DNA of 64,000 nt from Sphingobacteriales bacterium (GTDB taxonomy: Bacteria > Bacteroidota > Bacteroidia > Chitinophagales > JADIYW01): the NCBI GenBank assembly GCA_016719635.1, contig JADJYT010000003.1:62001-126000 (forward strand), given 5' to 3'. Of the stretch, positions 1-6,960 are shown one piece after another. Position 1 is the stretch's first letter. Every line of letters begins with the position of its first letter. The translations under genes were made by a program, and so were the position numbers. The notes beneath the pieces were generated by a model. It had not been told where the DNA came from, made no database searches, and worked only from the letters and a program-made list of their open reading frames with translations.

Positions 1-2
1 TT

Positions 3-314
3 CCCGCCGCGGAACGCCCGGCAAACTTAACGCAATTCGTTGCGTATTTATGCAAACAATACGGCAGCACCCCCACCACTCCGGAAGATATTACCAAAGA
101 AATTGATTTTTATAAAGAAACCATTGCCGCACTCAAACAAACCAACCTGGAATTAAATACCTATATCAATGAAATGCAAGCCGTAATACAGCAGCGCAAA
201 GATGATATAATCAGGTTAACCAATGAACTGGCAGAAATAAAAAAACAATCCGTAAAAACCGCACCGGCTGCCCCGGAAAACAAAGCTAAAAACGGATTTT
301 TTTGGTGGGGATAA
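3..314 (+). CDS. Coiled-coil protein, C-terminal part
   Basis: The frame is open from the window edge to a TAA at 312-314, so the gene begins outside the window. About 103 residues are visible. The middle is helical and heptad-like (KEIDFYKETIAALKQTN and onward, rich in E, K, L, I, Q), indicating a coiled coil, followed by an Ala/Pro/Lys-rich linker and the terminal residues NGFFWWG. The Trp-rich tip could be membrane-interfacial. It lies 9 bases upstream of the next gene in the same direction, so they are probably co-transcribed in the left structural operon of the element. No family is recognised. Confidence 0.6.
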   Translation, partial: PAAERPANLTQFVAYLCKQYGSTPTTPEDITKEIDFYKETIAALKQTNLELNTYINEMQAVIQQRKDDIIRLTNELAEIKKQSVKTAPAAPENKAKNGFFWWG

Positions 315-323
315 TATAACAGT

Positions 324-695
324 ATGACAGCATTTTTAAATACAGATCGGCCGGAAAGCGAGTTAATCAAAGTTGATAAACAACAACTGGAAATGCTTGT
401 ATTACAAAACCGCGAATTGAAGCAAACCACCCAGGCCACCACCGATTTAATATTATTGTTTATTGATATGATCGGCGGGAAAATACCCACCAGCGTAACC
501 GGCGGAATAATGGTATTAACGAAGTTACCCGGAATAATAAACGGACTTACCGACGAAAAAAAGGAGCATTTACAAACCGTACTGAATATTATCATAAATA
601 ACGCCCCTAAATACCTGACAGCCCACCAGCAGCAGCGTTTAATAGATACCCAGGTTTTAACGTTAATCGAAAAAAGGGATAACAATGAAATATAA
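324..695 (+). CDS. Hypothetical element protein, 123 aa
   Basis: This is an intact 123-residue frame with an ATG start. The first 35 residues are polar and helical, then comes a mildly hydrophobic segment around residues 36-75 (DLILLFIDMIGGKIPTSVTG) and a helical C-terminus. The Gly-rich hydrophobic stretch resembles the C-terminal part of the 200-aa protein at 1194-1796, which suggests both may touch a membrane, but this is weak. The stop overlaps the start of the next gene by 11 bases, indicating translational coupling. I do not recognise a family. Confidence 0.55.
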   Translation: MTAFLNTDRPESELIKVDKQQLEMLVLQNRELKQTTQATTDLILLFIDMIGGKIPTSVTGGIMVLTKLPGIINGLTDEKKEHLQTVLNIIINNAPKYLTAHQQQRLIDTQVLTLIEKRDNNEI

Positions 696-1114
696 GCAAA
701 CAATTATACCACGATTTTCGACAACTGTAATTTTACCATTAAAACCTTTGGAGGTTAGAAAATTGGTTTATCGTATTTATCGTGAATCTTTTTCAGGAAC
801 TAAAGTTATCAATGAATCTAAATCAATATTGATTTTGTTTACTCAACTGGGTGCAAAAAAACCGCCTTTGGTGGTGGTATTTATCCCAAAAAGCCGTATT
901 GATTTCCGGATTAGATAAAATCGTTAAATATGGTGAGTTTACAAATTTTGGCAGCCCTAAACCGTCGGATGCCAAATATGTAGTAGGTTATCTAAATTTT
1001 AAATGTAAGGTTATTATTGATAATAAACCGGAATTATTAAGGTATTCAATACAATTGAGAAATGACGGTAAATTTTATTACAGTTTTGATATTAACATTT
1101 ACAGAAAAAAATAA
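685..1114 (+). pseudogene. BECR-fold nuclease-like gene, two frameshifts
   Basis: Two overlapping frames (685-918 and 851-1114) together make one sensible protein of about 143 residues if one A is added to the A7 run near 855-861 and one to the A5 run near 888-892. The bridge then reads KKTAFGGGIYPKKAVLISG in the third frame. The C-terminal half (LDKIVKYGEFTNFG, then a YLNFK strand and FYYSFDI) resembles the phage-associated barnase/EndoU/ColicinD/RelE-like nuclease or polyvalent-protein domains, in which a short helix precedes a four-stranded sheet. That family guess is tentative. The start overlaps the preceding stop. As written, the gene gives only a truncated N-terminal product. Confidence 0.4.
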
Positions 1115-1193
1115 ATGGTGGGATTATAATGCAGCTTTTTAAGACCACCCCCACCATTCTTTACAAAGTTAATACAAAAAAACAAAAAAAACA

Positions 1194-1796
1194 ATGTCTG
1201 AAAATAATATAGAAACGTTCGACTTAGCCAAAGAATTGGAAATACCCACCCAGGAACGGAATTTTAACGTTATCCAGGAAGCGGAAACAATACAGCCAAT
1301 TGATGATAACAGCGAATTTAACGCCGAATTTGACGCGGATAAGCTAAAAGAAGTGGCCGCCGAAAAAGTGGCGGATAACTTTGAAGCGGCATACGACAGT
1401 AGCACCCTTGCCCCGGCTATTGTGGACGGTGCCGATGCGTTAATCGTTAACCTGTTCCCAATTCTGTACGAAAAATCAGCATTCAGCGACGACCAGCGCG
1501 CCGCCCTCAAAGTGCTGGCCTATAAAATACAAACCAGCAACACCCGAAAAGAGGACAGATTAGACGATGCAGAATTAAAATTAGGTGCATTGTACGCCGA
1601 ATACGAGGAATACAAGAAAAGTTTACCGTTAACGGAAAACGAAAAAAAACAGATCATAAAACCGTTATCCGTTTTATTGAAAGATGTGAACGTACAAACC
1701 ACCCCCGGCAATGCTTTATTGATTGCCGTTGGTATGGTAATGCTCCCGCGTTTATTGCCGCTGGGAATTAATAAAATGATGAAACCGAACCCATGA
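1194..1796 (+). CDS. Acidic element protein with hydrophobic C-terminus
   Basis: Intact frame of 200 residues starting at ATG 1194 after a 79-base gap. The N-terminal 70 residues are acidic, the centre (about 105-150) is charged and helical, and the C-terminus (about 168-195, NALLIAVGMVMLPRLLPLGI) is a likely membrane segment followed by a short basic tail. This tail-anchored layout is repeated in several other proteins of the element and suits a virion membrane protein. The stop codon overlaps the ATG of the next gene (ATGA), so the two are coupled. No family is recognised. Confidence 0.6.
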   Translation: MSENNIETFDLAKELEIPTQERNFNVIQEAETIQPIDDNSEFNAEFDADKLKEVAAEKVADNFEAAYDSSTLAPAIVDGADALIVNLFPILYEKSAFSDDQRAALKVLAYKIQTSNTRKEDRLDDAELKLGALYAEYEEYKKSLPLTENEKKQIIKPLSVLLKDVNVQTTPGNALLIAVGMVMLPRLLPLGINKMMKPNP

Positions 1797-2212
1797 AAAC
1801 ACAGCCGGAAATAATAACGATAATGGATAACCTGAAAGAAACCTATCTTTCCGGGTTATCGTCCGTTATTACCAAACAACTGGATTTTTTTCATTTCTTT
1901 CAAACGTATTTACTGGATAAATACCCGCCGTTTGGCGGTGAATGGCAGCCCTTTGCCGCCGCGATCCTGACAAACAACCTTTTTAAAAAGTATCCCGGCG
2001 TAACGAATGATACATTTGATTTGTTTTCCGAAAATGAAACGGAACTATCTGAAATACTGGCCGTTTTCAGCACGCATTTTAAAGCGATTTTTACCACCTA
2101 TATAAATACCATTTCCGGCGGATTGGTGCCAACGGCGGCCCTGTTTGGAGCCTATACCATAGGCGATGAGGGAGAATATAACGACGATTTTAACATTGAT
2201 TTCTTTATTTAA
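1793..2212 (+). CDS. Candidate spike-family protein, short paralogue
   Basis: Intact 139-residue frame. Residues about 28-65 (a pattern of aromatic helix, then FLLDKY-like and EWQP..AAILT) match the N-terminal part of the 237-residue protein at 4256-4969, so the two genes are paralogues. This one ends after the shared domain, whereas the longer one adds two beta-rich repeats. The shared domain could be the base that joins the particle, but no known family is recognised. The C-terminus is acidic (EGEYNDDFNIDFFI). It is translationally coupled to the preceding gene and followed by a secreted fibre-like protein. Confidence 0.55.
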   Translation: MKTQPEIITIMDNLKETYLSGLSSVITKQLDFFHFFQTYLLDKYPPFGGEWQPFAAAILTNNLFKKYPGVTNDTFDLFSENETELSEILAVFSTHFKAIFTTYINTISGGLVPTAALFGAYTIGDEGEYNDDFNIDFFI

Positions 2213-2222
2213 AAAAATAACC

Positions 2223-3425
2223 ATGAAAAAACTTTTTTACCTACTCTTGTTTACCTATTCGCTGCAAATAGCAGCGCAAACCGCATGCACCGACAGCGCG
2301 CGGGCATACATTAACCGGACGATCAAAACCAACAACATTAAAGCGATTACCGCCGCACAAATGAACGCGGCGTTAACTAAAATACTGTTATCTATTAATT
2401 GCAATGACAGTTTAACCAGGTACCGGGTAGATAGTATAAAAACAGTTAATGACAGTTTATACATTTACCAGCATACCGGCGGACTTGTAAAATATCCACA
2501 GGGCGGCGGCGGTATAGATACCATTTACACCGATAGCACATTAACCGGCGCGCCGACCATTACCCAGGGCGGAACCTTAAAAGTAGATACCACGCGAATG
2601 GCTACCCGGAATTACTTAAATGCTGTATTAACCGGAAAAGTAAATTTCAGCACCCTGGCAGACAGTACCGCCGCATTGCGGATGATACGAAAAGTTGATA
2701 CCACATGGATAGGCTTTAATTCCAGCCGCGACAGTATTTTACAATATTCTTATATAAATGGAATATTGCAGCGCATCCCATTAAAAAGGGATAGCGTAAC
2801 TTTTTCCGGATGGAGCACCACCGGAAACAGCGGACTTTCCGGAGGTTATCCCGGCACTAATTTTATTGGCACCACCGATAATCAAAATGTGGCTTTCAAA
2901 CGAAACAACGTTTGGATGGGTGGATTTTATTCTGATGGTTTTAAAATAGGAACCGGCCCCGGAGATAATAAATTTATAGAAGCACAGGGAAATACCACCG
3001 GCAACCAGGCTACCGGTAACAGTTTTGTAGGATATGGAAATTTTTTAACCTATTCGACCAATAATTACGGACTTATTCATTTTAACGGAAGCAGTAAACA
3101 AATGGCATTCGGTATTGGAACCGATGGAATTACGCGACTTGCAACCGGCACCAGCGGCGGCACCGGCGTATTGATGCAATTTACGGATGATCAGTCCGGC
3201 ACCGGAGGCGTATCAATCGGCGGCAACGTAGAAACGTCCGCAAAACTTACAGTAACCAGCAGCGCAAAAGGCGTATTGATTAGCCGAATGACAAGCACCG
3301 AACGAGATGCAATAGCCAGCCCGGATAATTGGTTAATGATAATCTGTACCAATTGCACCGCCACAGATGGCAGCACCGGCGTATTGCAAATATGGAACGG
3401 AACCACCTGGAAAAACGCCTATTAA
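2223..3425 (+). CDS. Secreted fibre/adhesin-like protein
   Basis: The start is placed at ATG 2223 because it opens a clear signal peptide (MKKLFYLLLFTYSLQIAAQ, probable cleavage after AAQ), even though the frame is open further upstream. The 400-residue product is rich in Gly, Thr, Ser and Asn and looks beta-structured. Its end carries the pattern MTSTERDAI..P, two Cys, then LQIWNGTTW. This pattern is familiar from the C-termini of tail-fibre or adhesin-like proteins in Bacteroidota phages and secreted host proteins. A receptor-binding role is inferred. The Sec signal on a putative virion protein is odd and suggests export to the periplasm or assembly at the envelope. Confidence 0.6.
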   Translation: MKKLFYLLLFTYSLQIAAQTACTDSARAYINRTIKTNNIKAITAAQMNAALTKILLSINCNDSLTRYRVDSIKTVNDSLYIYQHTGGLVKYPQGGGGIDTIYTDSTLTGAPTITQGGTLKVDTTRMATRNYLNAVLTGKVNFSTLADSTAALRMIRKVDTTWIGFNSSRDSILQYSYINGILQRIPLKRDSVTFSGWSTTGNSGLSGGYPGTNFIGTTDNQNVAFKRNNVWMGGFYSDGFKIGTGPGDNKFIEAQGNTTGNQATGNSFVGYGNFLTYSTNNYGLIHFNGSSKQMAFGIGTDGITRLATGTSGGTGVLMQFTDDQSGTGGVSIGGNVETSAKLTVTSSAKGVLISRMTSTERDAIASPDNWLMIICTNCTATDGSTGVLQIWNGTTWKNAY

Positions 3426-3447
3426 TAACAACTAAATTTTATACAAC

Positions 3448-3885
3448 ATGAAAAAAATCATTATCATTTCCTTTTTATTTTTGGCACTCAAAACGAATGC
3501 CCAGGACACAGCCAAAATTTATAATTTATCCCTACAATCCCGATTAATTAGCTTTGTTTCCCCGATATGCACCTCTCCCGAAAACGACAGCTTATTTACC
3601 ACGTTTTTAAATTGGCGGGCAAAATACCGGGCCACCAACCCGCAACCGACAACGGTAATTTTAACGGACAGTATCCCGACGGTAGAACTGGCCAAACTGT
3701 ACAACTATTGTTTGAGCAATTCGGACGGATTAAGCATAAGCAGTATATTTAAATCCAGCATCCAAAATGTGAGGGATAACAACGCATTTCTAAACAGATT
3801 ATGCACCGCGTATGAACTTTATTACCAGGAAAAATTTGCATTAATGCGGCAGAATGGAAAACGTTTATTAATGGGTAAAGACTAA
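3448..3885 (+). CDS. Secreted hypothetical protein, 145 aa
   Basis: Intact frame with an N-terminal signal peptide (MKKIIIISFLFLALKTNAQ, cleavage predicted after NAQ). The mature part of about 125 residues is mixed helix/strand with single Cys residues around positions 41, 88 and 118 but no recognisable motif. It lies 22 bases after the fibre-like gene and 4 bases before the next gene, in one operon. Both it and its neighbour are predicted to be exported, so they may form one complex at the cell surface or on the particle. No family is recognised. Confidence 0.55.
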   Translation: MKKIIIISFLFLALKTNAQDTAKIYNLSLQSRLISFVSPICTSPENDSLFTTFLNWRAKYRATNPQPTTVILTDSIPTVELAKLYNYCLSNSDGLSISSIFKSSIQNVRDNNAFLNRLCTAYELYYQEKFALMRQNGKRLLMGKD

Positions 3886-3889
3886 CAAC

Positions 3890-4246
3890 ATGCAGCAAAT
3901 AACATTACAACCAGGCGAAAACTTAACGGTATTAAATCCAGCCGCCGAAGCAGCCCCCGAAGTAAATACGTTCATACAGGATGAACAACTAACCAACTAT
4001 TTGGCCGAAGAAAATTTAACCATAGGCGGCAATGAAGATGCGAATATTGCCGCAATGGAAATTATAAACGACTGGACGGCGGAAAAAAAACGCAATTTCT
4101 TAAAAATCGTTTTGGGAAAAGTAAAGGAAAACAGTTCACCGATCGGGTATTTTCCAGCCGCATTTGACGGTCTGTTAATGCTTGCCGACGATGTGGAAGA
4201 TAACAAACTTTCCGATTTGATTGAAGCTATTTTTTACAACAACTAA
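3890..4246 (+). CDS. Hypothetical element protein, 118 aa
   Basis: Intact acidic 118-residue frame starting four bases after the previous stop. It begins with a strand-like segment (MQQITLQPGENLTVLNP), continues with an Ala/Glu-rich stretch, and ends in a helical region (WTAEKKRNFLKIVLG and LLMLADDVEDNKLSDLIEA). The EKK..FL..VL pattern faintly recalls the C-terminal half of the 123-aa protein at 324-695, which is not enough to claim paralogy. No membrane segment or signal is seen. It is placed directly before the larger spike-family gene, so it may be a partner of that protein. Confidence 0.5.
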   Translation: MQQITLQPGENLTVLNPAAEAAPEVNTFIQDEQLTNYLAEENLTIGGNEDANIAAMEIINDWTAEKKRNFLKIVLGKVKENSSPIGYFPAAFDGLLMLADDVEDNKLSDLIEAIFYNN

Positions 4247-4255
4247 AGTTTTAAC

Positions 4256-4969
4256 ATGTCAAGATCACAAAGCGAAATTATCGCAATAGTTGAAAGCCTG
4301 GAAACCGCATTGAGTGAAGATATTATTTTACTCAAACAACGGCAATTGCAAGTATTCCAATACTTTCAGCAATTTTTGTTAGATAAGTACCAGGCGGGCA
4401 ACGAATGGCAGCCCATGACGGCGGCCATATTAACGCGGTACGTTTTTTCCTGTTATACCAGCTTTAACACCACCGGAGAAGATTTTATAACCGACAACGA
4501 AACGGCATTAATCAAAACGCTGGCAATCTTTGATACTTATTACGATTACATTTCAGTAACGTACAATAACACCGGCGGAAATATCCTACCATGTGCGGCA
4601 TTTATGGCGGCATTTGCCATATCCTCTAATTGTACCTGGATCAACGACGGCAATACGGAACCGGTAGTAAATTTTTCGGCTGAAGATTTCAGCGTTTTAA
4701 CGGCGGATGAAAACGGGGGCGACGGTCAGTATATAGGCGTAGGATATTGCAATATTTCCGAGCATGTAACCATTGATCCGGGATACTCTTACAGCGTAAA
4801 TATAACGCAACCGCCCGCACATGGCAGCATTGTAACCACTTTGCCGAACGGTGATTTTATCTATAATACCGATCCGGATTATTTATTAAATGATGAGGTT
4901 AAATATACCATTACCGTTAACGGCAATACTTCACCGGAATATACCATAACAATAGAGGGCGCGGCGTAA
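4256..4969 (+). CDS. Candidate spike protein with Ig-like repeats
   Basis: Intact 237-residue frame. Residues 1 to about 125 are paralogous to the 139-aa protein at 1793-2212 (shared FLLDKY..GNEWQP..AAILT). Residues about 140-235 are beta-rich and contain the pattern PPAHGSIVTTLPNGDFIYN followed by D.VKYTITVNG, typical of bacterial Ig-like/cadherin-like tandem domains used in adhesins. A design with one conserved base domain and a swapped binding tip fits receptor recognition. The function is inferred from context. It lies immediately upstream of the packaging ATPase, with a 3-base gap. Confidence 0.6.
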   Translation: MSRSQSEIIAIVESLETALSEDIILLKQRQLQVFQYFQQFLLDKYQAGNEWQPMTAAILTRYVFSCYTSFNTTGEDFITDNETALIKTLAIFDTYYDYISVTYNNTGGNILPCAAFMAAFAISSNCTWINDGNTEPVVNFSAEDFSVLTADENGGDGQYIGVGYCNISEHVTIDPGYSYSVNITQPPAHGSIVTTLPNGDFIYNTDPDYLLNDEVKYTITVNGNTSPEYTITIEGAA

Positions 4970-4972
4970 AAG

Positions 4973-5518
4973 ATGCGGTTAAATCATGTAAATATTACGA
5001 TCGGCAAACGAGGTACCGGAAAGACAACGCATATACTAAAGTTGATAGAACGGCACCGGAAAAAGGTTTTGATTGTGGATACAATTGATCATGAAAGCTA
5101 CCGAAAATACAGGGCGGTAAGCCCTGAAATGCTGCCCGCCTGGAAAAAGGGAATTATTCGCGTTTATGGCCATAATTTTGAAGATGTATTTTATCAGTTA
5201 GCCCATAACGTAACCAATGCTTTAATTGTATTTGAAGATTGTACAAAGTATATCCGCGGATACATTCCGGATGATGTGCGGAATTTTATTGTAGATAGTA
5301 AGCAAAAGAATTTAGACCTTATTTTTTTATATCATGGTTTTGGGATGGTACAACCCGATATGTTTAGGCTTTCCGACAGTATCACACTTTTTAAAACCAA
5401 TGAAAATATTGAACGATACGCCGGAAAAATCCCCAGCTTTGAAGAAGTGAAACAGGTAAATAAAATTGTGCAAAATTCAAATAATCCTTACATAAATCAC
5501 AGTATAAAAATATATTGA
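4973..5518 (+). CDS. A32/FtsK-like genome-packaging ATPase
   Basis: Intact 181-residue P-loop ATPase. The Walker A motif is GKRGTGKT (residues 11-18), Walker B is LIVFEDC (84-90, with E88 and D89). It is followed by helices and the strand DLIFLYHGFGMVQPDMFRLSDS (about 115-136), a layout seen in packaging ATPases of the PRD1/adenovirus-like lineage and in HerA/FtsK relatives. It is far shorter than FtsK or a terminase large subunit, and no nuclease domain is present. In tailless phages such an enzyme pumps DNA into a preformed capsid. This is the best single marker of virus type here. A Zot-like morphogenesis ATPase of a filamentous phage is the main alternative, but the capsid and endolysin genes argue against it. 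Confidence 0.7.
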   Translation: MRLNHVNITIGKRGTGKTTHILKLIERHRKKVLIVDTIDHESYRKYRAVSPEMLPAWKKGIIRVYGHNFEDVFYQLAHNVTNALIVFEDCTKYIRGYIPDDVRNFIVDSKQKNLDLIFLYHGFGMVQPDMFRLSDSITLFKTNENIERYAGKIPSFEEVKQVNKIVQNSNNPYINHSIKIY

Positions 5519-5703
5519 AATGGAAATAATAAGGTAGGCGAATTAGTGCTAAAGTCGTAAAACTTGCGTCTTTCAAACGTCCGAAACGATCCTACCTATA
5601 AAAGCTACAAAATGCGAGTATATGCCCGGTAATTACCGCCCTATCTCTCAACGTCCAAAACGTTTCATTTGTAGCCAATACAAAGTTACAAAATATTTTT
5701 AAT
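5519..5703. promoter_or_regulatory. Gene-free regulatory stretch with repeats
   Basis: This 185-base gap separates the ATPase operon from the HTH gene. It holds a direct repeat AACGTCCRAAACG at 5576-5588 and 5650-5662 and an inverted pair AAGGTAGG (5531-5538) / CCTACCT (5591-5597). These could be operator sites, part of a small RNA or replication sites. No convincing plus-strand promoter of the host type is seen. Confidence 0.35.
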
Positions 5704-5886
5704 ATGAACCAATTTAAGGTTAAAACATACAGTATCAAAGAGTTAGCAAGTAAATATAATGTATGCACAAGAACGTTTATTCAATGGCTGCAATCCATTG
5801 AAAAATTAAGCATTGACAAACATACAAAATTGCTTTATCCAGCCCAGGTAGAGTTAATAATATCTCATTTGGGCATACCTGAATAA
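5704..5886 (+). CDS. Small HTH regulator
   Basis: Intact 60-residue frame. The segment YSIKELASKYNVCTRTFIQW (about 10-29) reads as a helix-turn-helix of the MerR/excisionase type (SIKELA..YNV...T....L). There is no effector domain. The protein is flanked by repeat-containing gaps on both sides, and the downstream 10-bp repeats begin at its stop codon, so it may bind them. Excisionase, transcription switch or replication initiator accessory are all possible. It stands between the ATPase operon and the capsid gene. Confidence 0.6.
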   Translation: MNQFKVKTYSIKELASKYNVCTRTFIQWLQSIEKLSIDKHTKLLYPAQVELIISHLGIPE

Positions 5887-5930
5887 TACAAAACGATACA
5901 TAATAATACATAACGATACACAACGATACA
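5881..5930 (+). repeat. Five tandem 10-bp iteron-like repeats
   Basis: Five consecutive 10-mers read GAATAATACA, AAACGATACA, TAATAATACA, TAACGATACA and CAACGATACA (consensus YAAYRATACA). The period is close to one helical turn, so bound proteins would line up on one face. The first unit overlaps the end of the HTH gene. The array could be an operator for that protein or iterons of an origin. Confidence 0.7.
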
Positions 5931-5998
5931 TAAAGCGGATACCATGTAAAAAACACCTTGTAAAATTGTATTCATCAATCACAACAAAAAACAAAAAA

Positions 5999-6121
5999 AT
6001 GAACACTAAACAATTATTGATCGGCGGAGCGGTTACAGTAGTGGCCACAGTGCTGGCACTTTACATTTGGAACAAAATTCAAAACCGTAAAAAATCAGCG
6101 GCGGCAACTCCGGCGGTATAA
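5999..6121 (+). CDS. Small single-span membrane protein, 40 aa
   Basis: A 40-residue frame (ATG at 5999) begins MNTKQLLIGGAVTVVATVLA, which gives a transmembrane helix at about residues 5-23, followed by a basic segment (NKIQNRKK) and an Ala-rich tail. It precedes the candidate capsid gene by 33 bases. Tiny membrane proteins beside the capsid gene are common in membrane-containing tailless phages. That role is inferred here. Confidence 0.5.
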   Translation: MNTKQLLIGGAVTVVATVLALYIWNKIQNRKKSAAATPAV

Positions 6122-6154
6122 CCCATATTGTAAAAATTAAAAATCAAAATACAC

Positions 6155-6853
6155 ATGAAAATTTTTAAACAACACAGAAGCCCGGATATGTACCCGGCAT
6201 TAGCTAACCGCGAAGTAATGGAAAGAATTGCCAACGGTTTTGACAATTACGATGAAGAAAATTACGACGATTTCGGCGGTAAAAAATCCGGAAAAGTTCC
6301 GGGTATTTATACGATTACAATAACAAACGTAGCCGTAGCAGCCCGCGATTTCTTTTTGTATCATGGACAATTCCCTTACTACATGTCACACAGAAACCTA
6401 ACGATACCGGCATTAACGGTATCCGGCGGCCTTACCGTTGCGGCAGATGTGGAACTGGCTAAAGACGGCGTTATCAAAGATGGAGCATTTAGCGCAATTG
6501 GTGCCGTTTCCGGCCTTAGTGCATCCGGAACACCAAGTAACATGAATACTTTTTTAGCGTATTTGCACGCCAACCCAGGGCAGAAATTAACCGGTTTGTC
6601 CGTTACTTCAAGTACAGCGGCCAACCACCAGCAGTTGATACAGTATGGTACGGTTAATCCGTTCAAAGCAGATGCGGATTGGATTGCACCGATTGATATT
6701 AGTTCGTTCCGATCTCCAAAAGATTACGACCAAAATATTACAATCGTTCGATGTGATTTGGAATTACACAGAAATTGCGCGGTAAAAATGACCGTTGCGG
6801 CATCATCTACCGTTACATTAAAATTGTACATGAACGGATCGGCGGCAGCGTAA
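6155..6853 (+). CDS. Candidate major capsid protein
   Basis: Intact 232-residue protein. The first 42 residues are polar and acidic and end at YDDFGGK (37-43). The rest is beta-rich (IYTITITNVAV, LTIPALTVSGGLTV, VTLKLYMNG) with a helix-like middle (MNTFLAYLHANPG) followed by strands and an NPFKADADWIAPIDI loop. It is the only gene in its stretch with a dedicated strong terminator, as expected for an abundantly made capsid protein. The length is short for a double jelly-roll capsid protein (PM2 P2 is about 269 aa), so a single jelly roll or a divergent compact double one is possible. The identification rests on position, composition and transcription layout, not on a sequence match. Confidence 0.5.
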   Translation: MKIFKQHRSPDMYPALANREVMERIANGFDNYDEENYDDFGGKKSGKVPGIYTITITNVAVAARDFFLYHGQFPYYMSHRNLTIPALTVSGGLTVAADVELAKDGVIKDGAFSAIGAVSGLSASGTPSNMNTFLAYLHANPGQKLTGLSVTSSTAANHQQLIQYGTVNPFKADADWIAPIDISSFRSPKDYDQNITIVRCDLELHRNCAVKMTVAASSTVTLKLYMNGSAAA

Positions 6854-6877
6854 CCAAAGGCAATTAATCAAAATATT

Positions 6878-6920
6878 AAAGGGTTAACGATAGTAATATT
6901 TATTGCCGTTAACCCTTTTT
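6878..6920 (+). terminator. Terminator after capsid gene
   Basis: The arms AAAGGGTTAACG and CGTTAACCCTTT form a perfect 12-bp stem around a 17-base AT-rich loop, followed by further T residues. It lies 24 bases after the candidate capsid gene and probably separates it from the membrane-protein operon. Confidence 0.8.
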
Positions 6921-6960
6921 AATCTCATAATTTAGAAAAAAATGGTTAATAATCACCAAT

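Noticed and set aside
161..703. 180-residue minus-strand frame at the left edge
   Set aside because: It lies antisense to two plus-strand genes that read as real proteins, and its Ser/Cys/Phe/Ile-rich text is typical of antisense translation.
4973..5518. Zot-like assembly ATPase of a filamentous phage
   Set aside because: It lacks the C-terminal TM and periplasmic part of Zot, and the element has an endolysin and spanin, which filamentous phages do not need.
1150..5695. ACAAAGTTA boxes before genes at 1194 and 5704 as promoters
   Set aside because: They match the -7 form only on the opposite strand, have no TTG at correct spacing, and face away from the genes.
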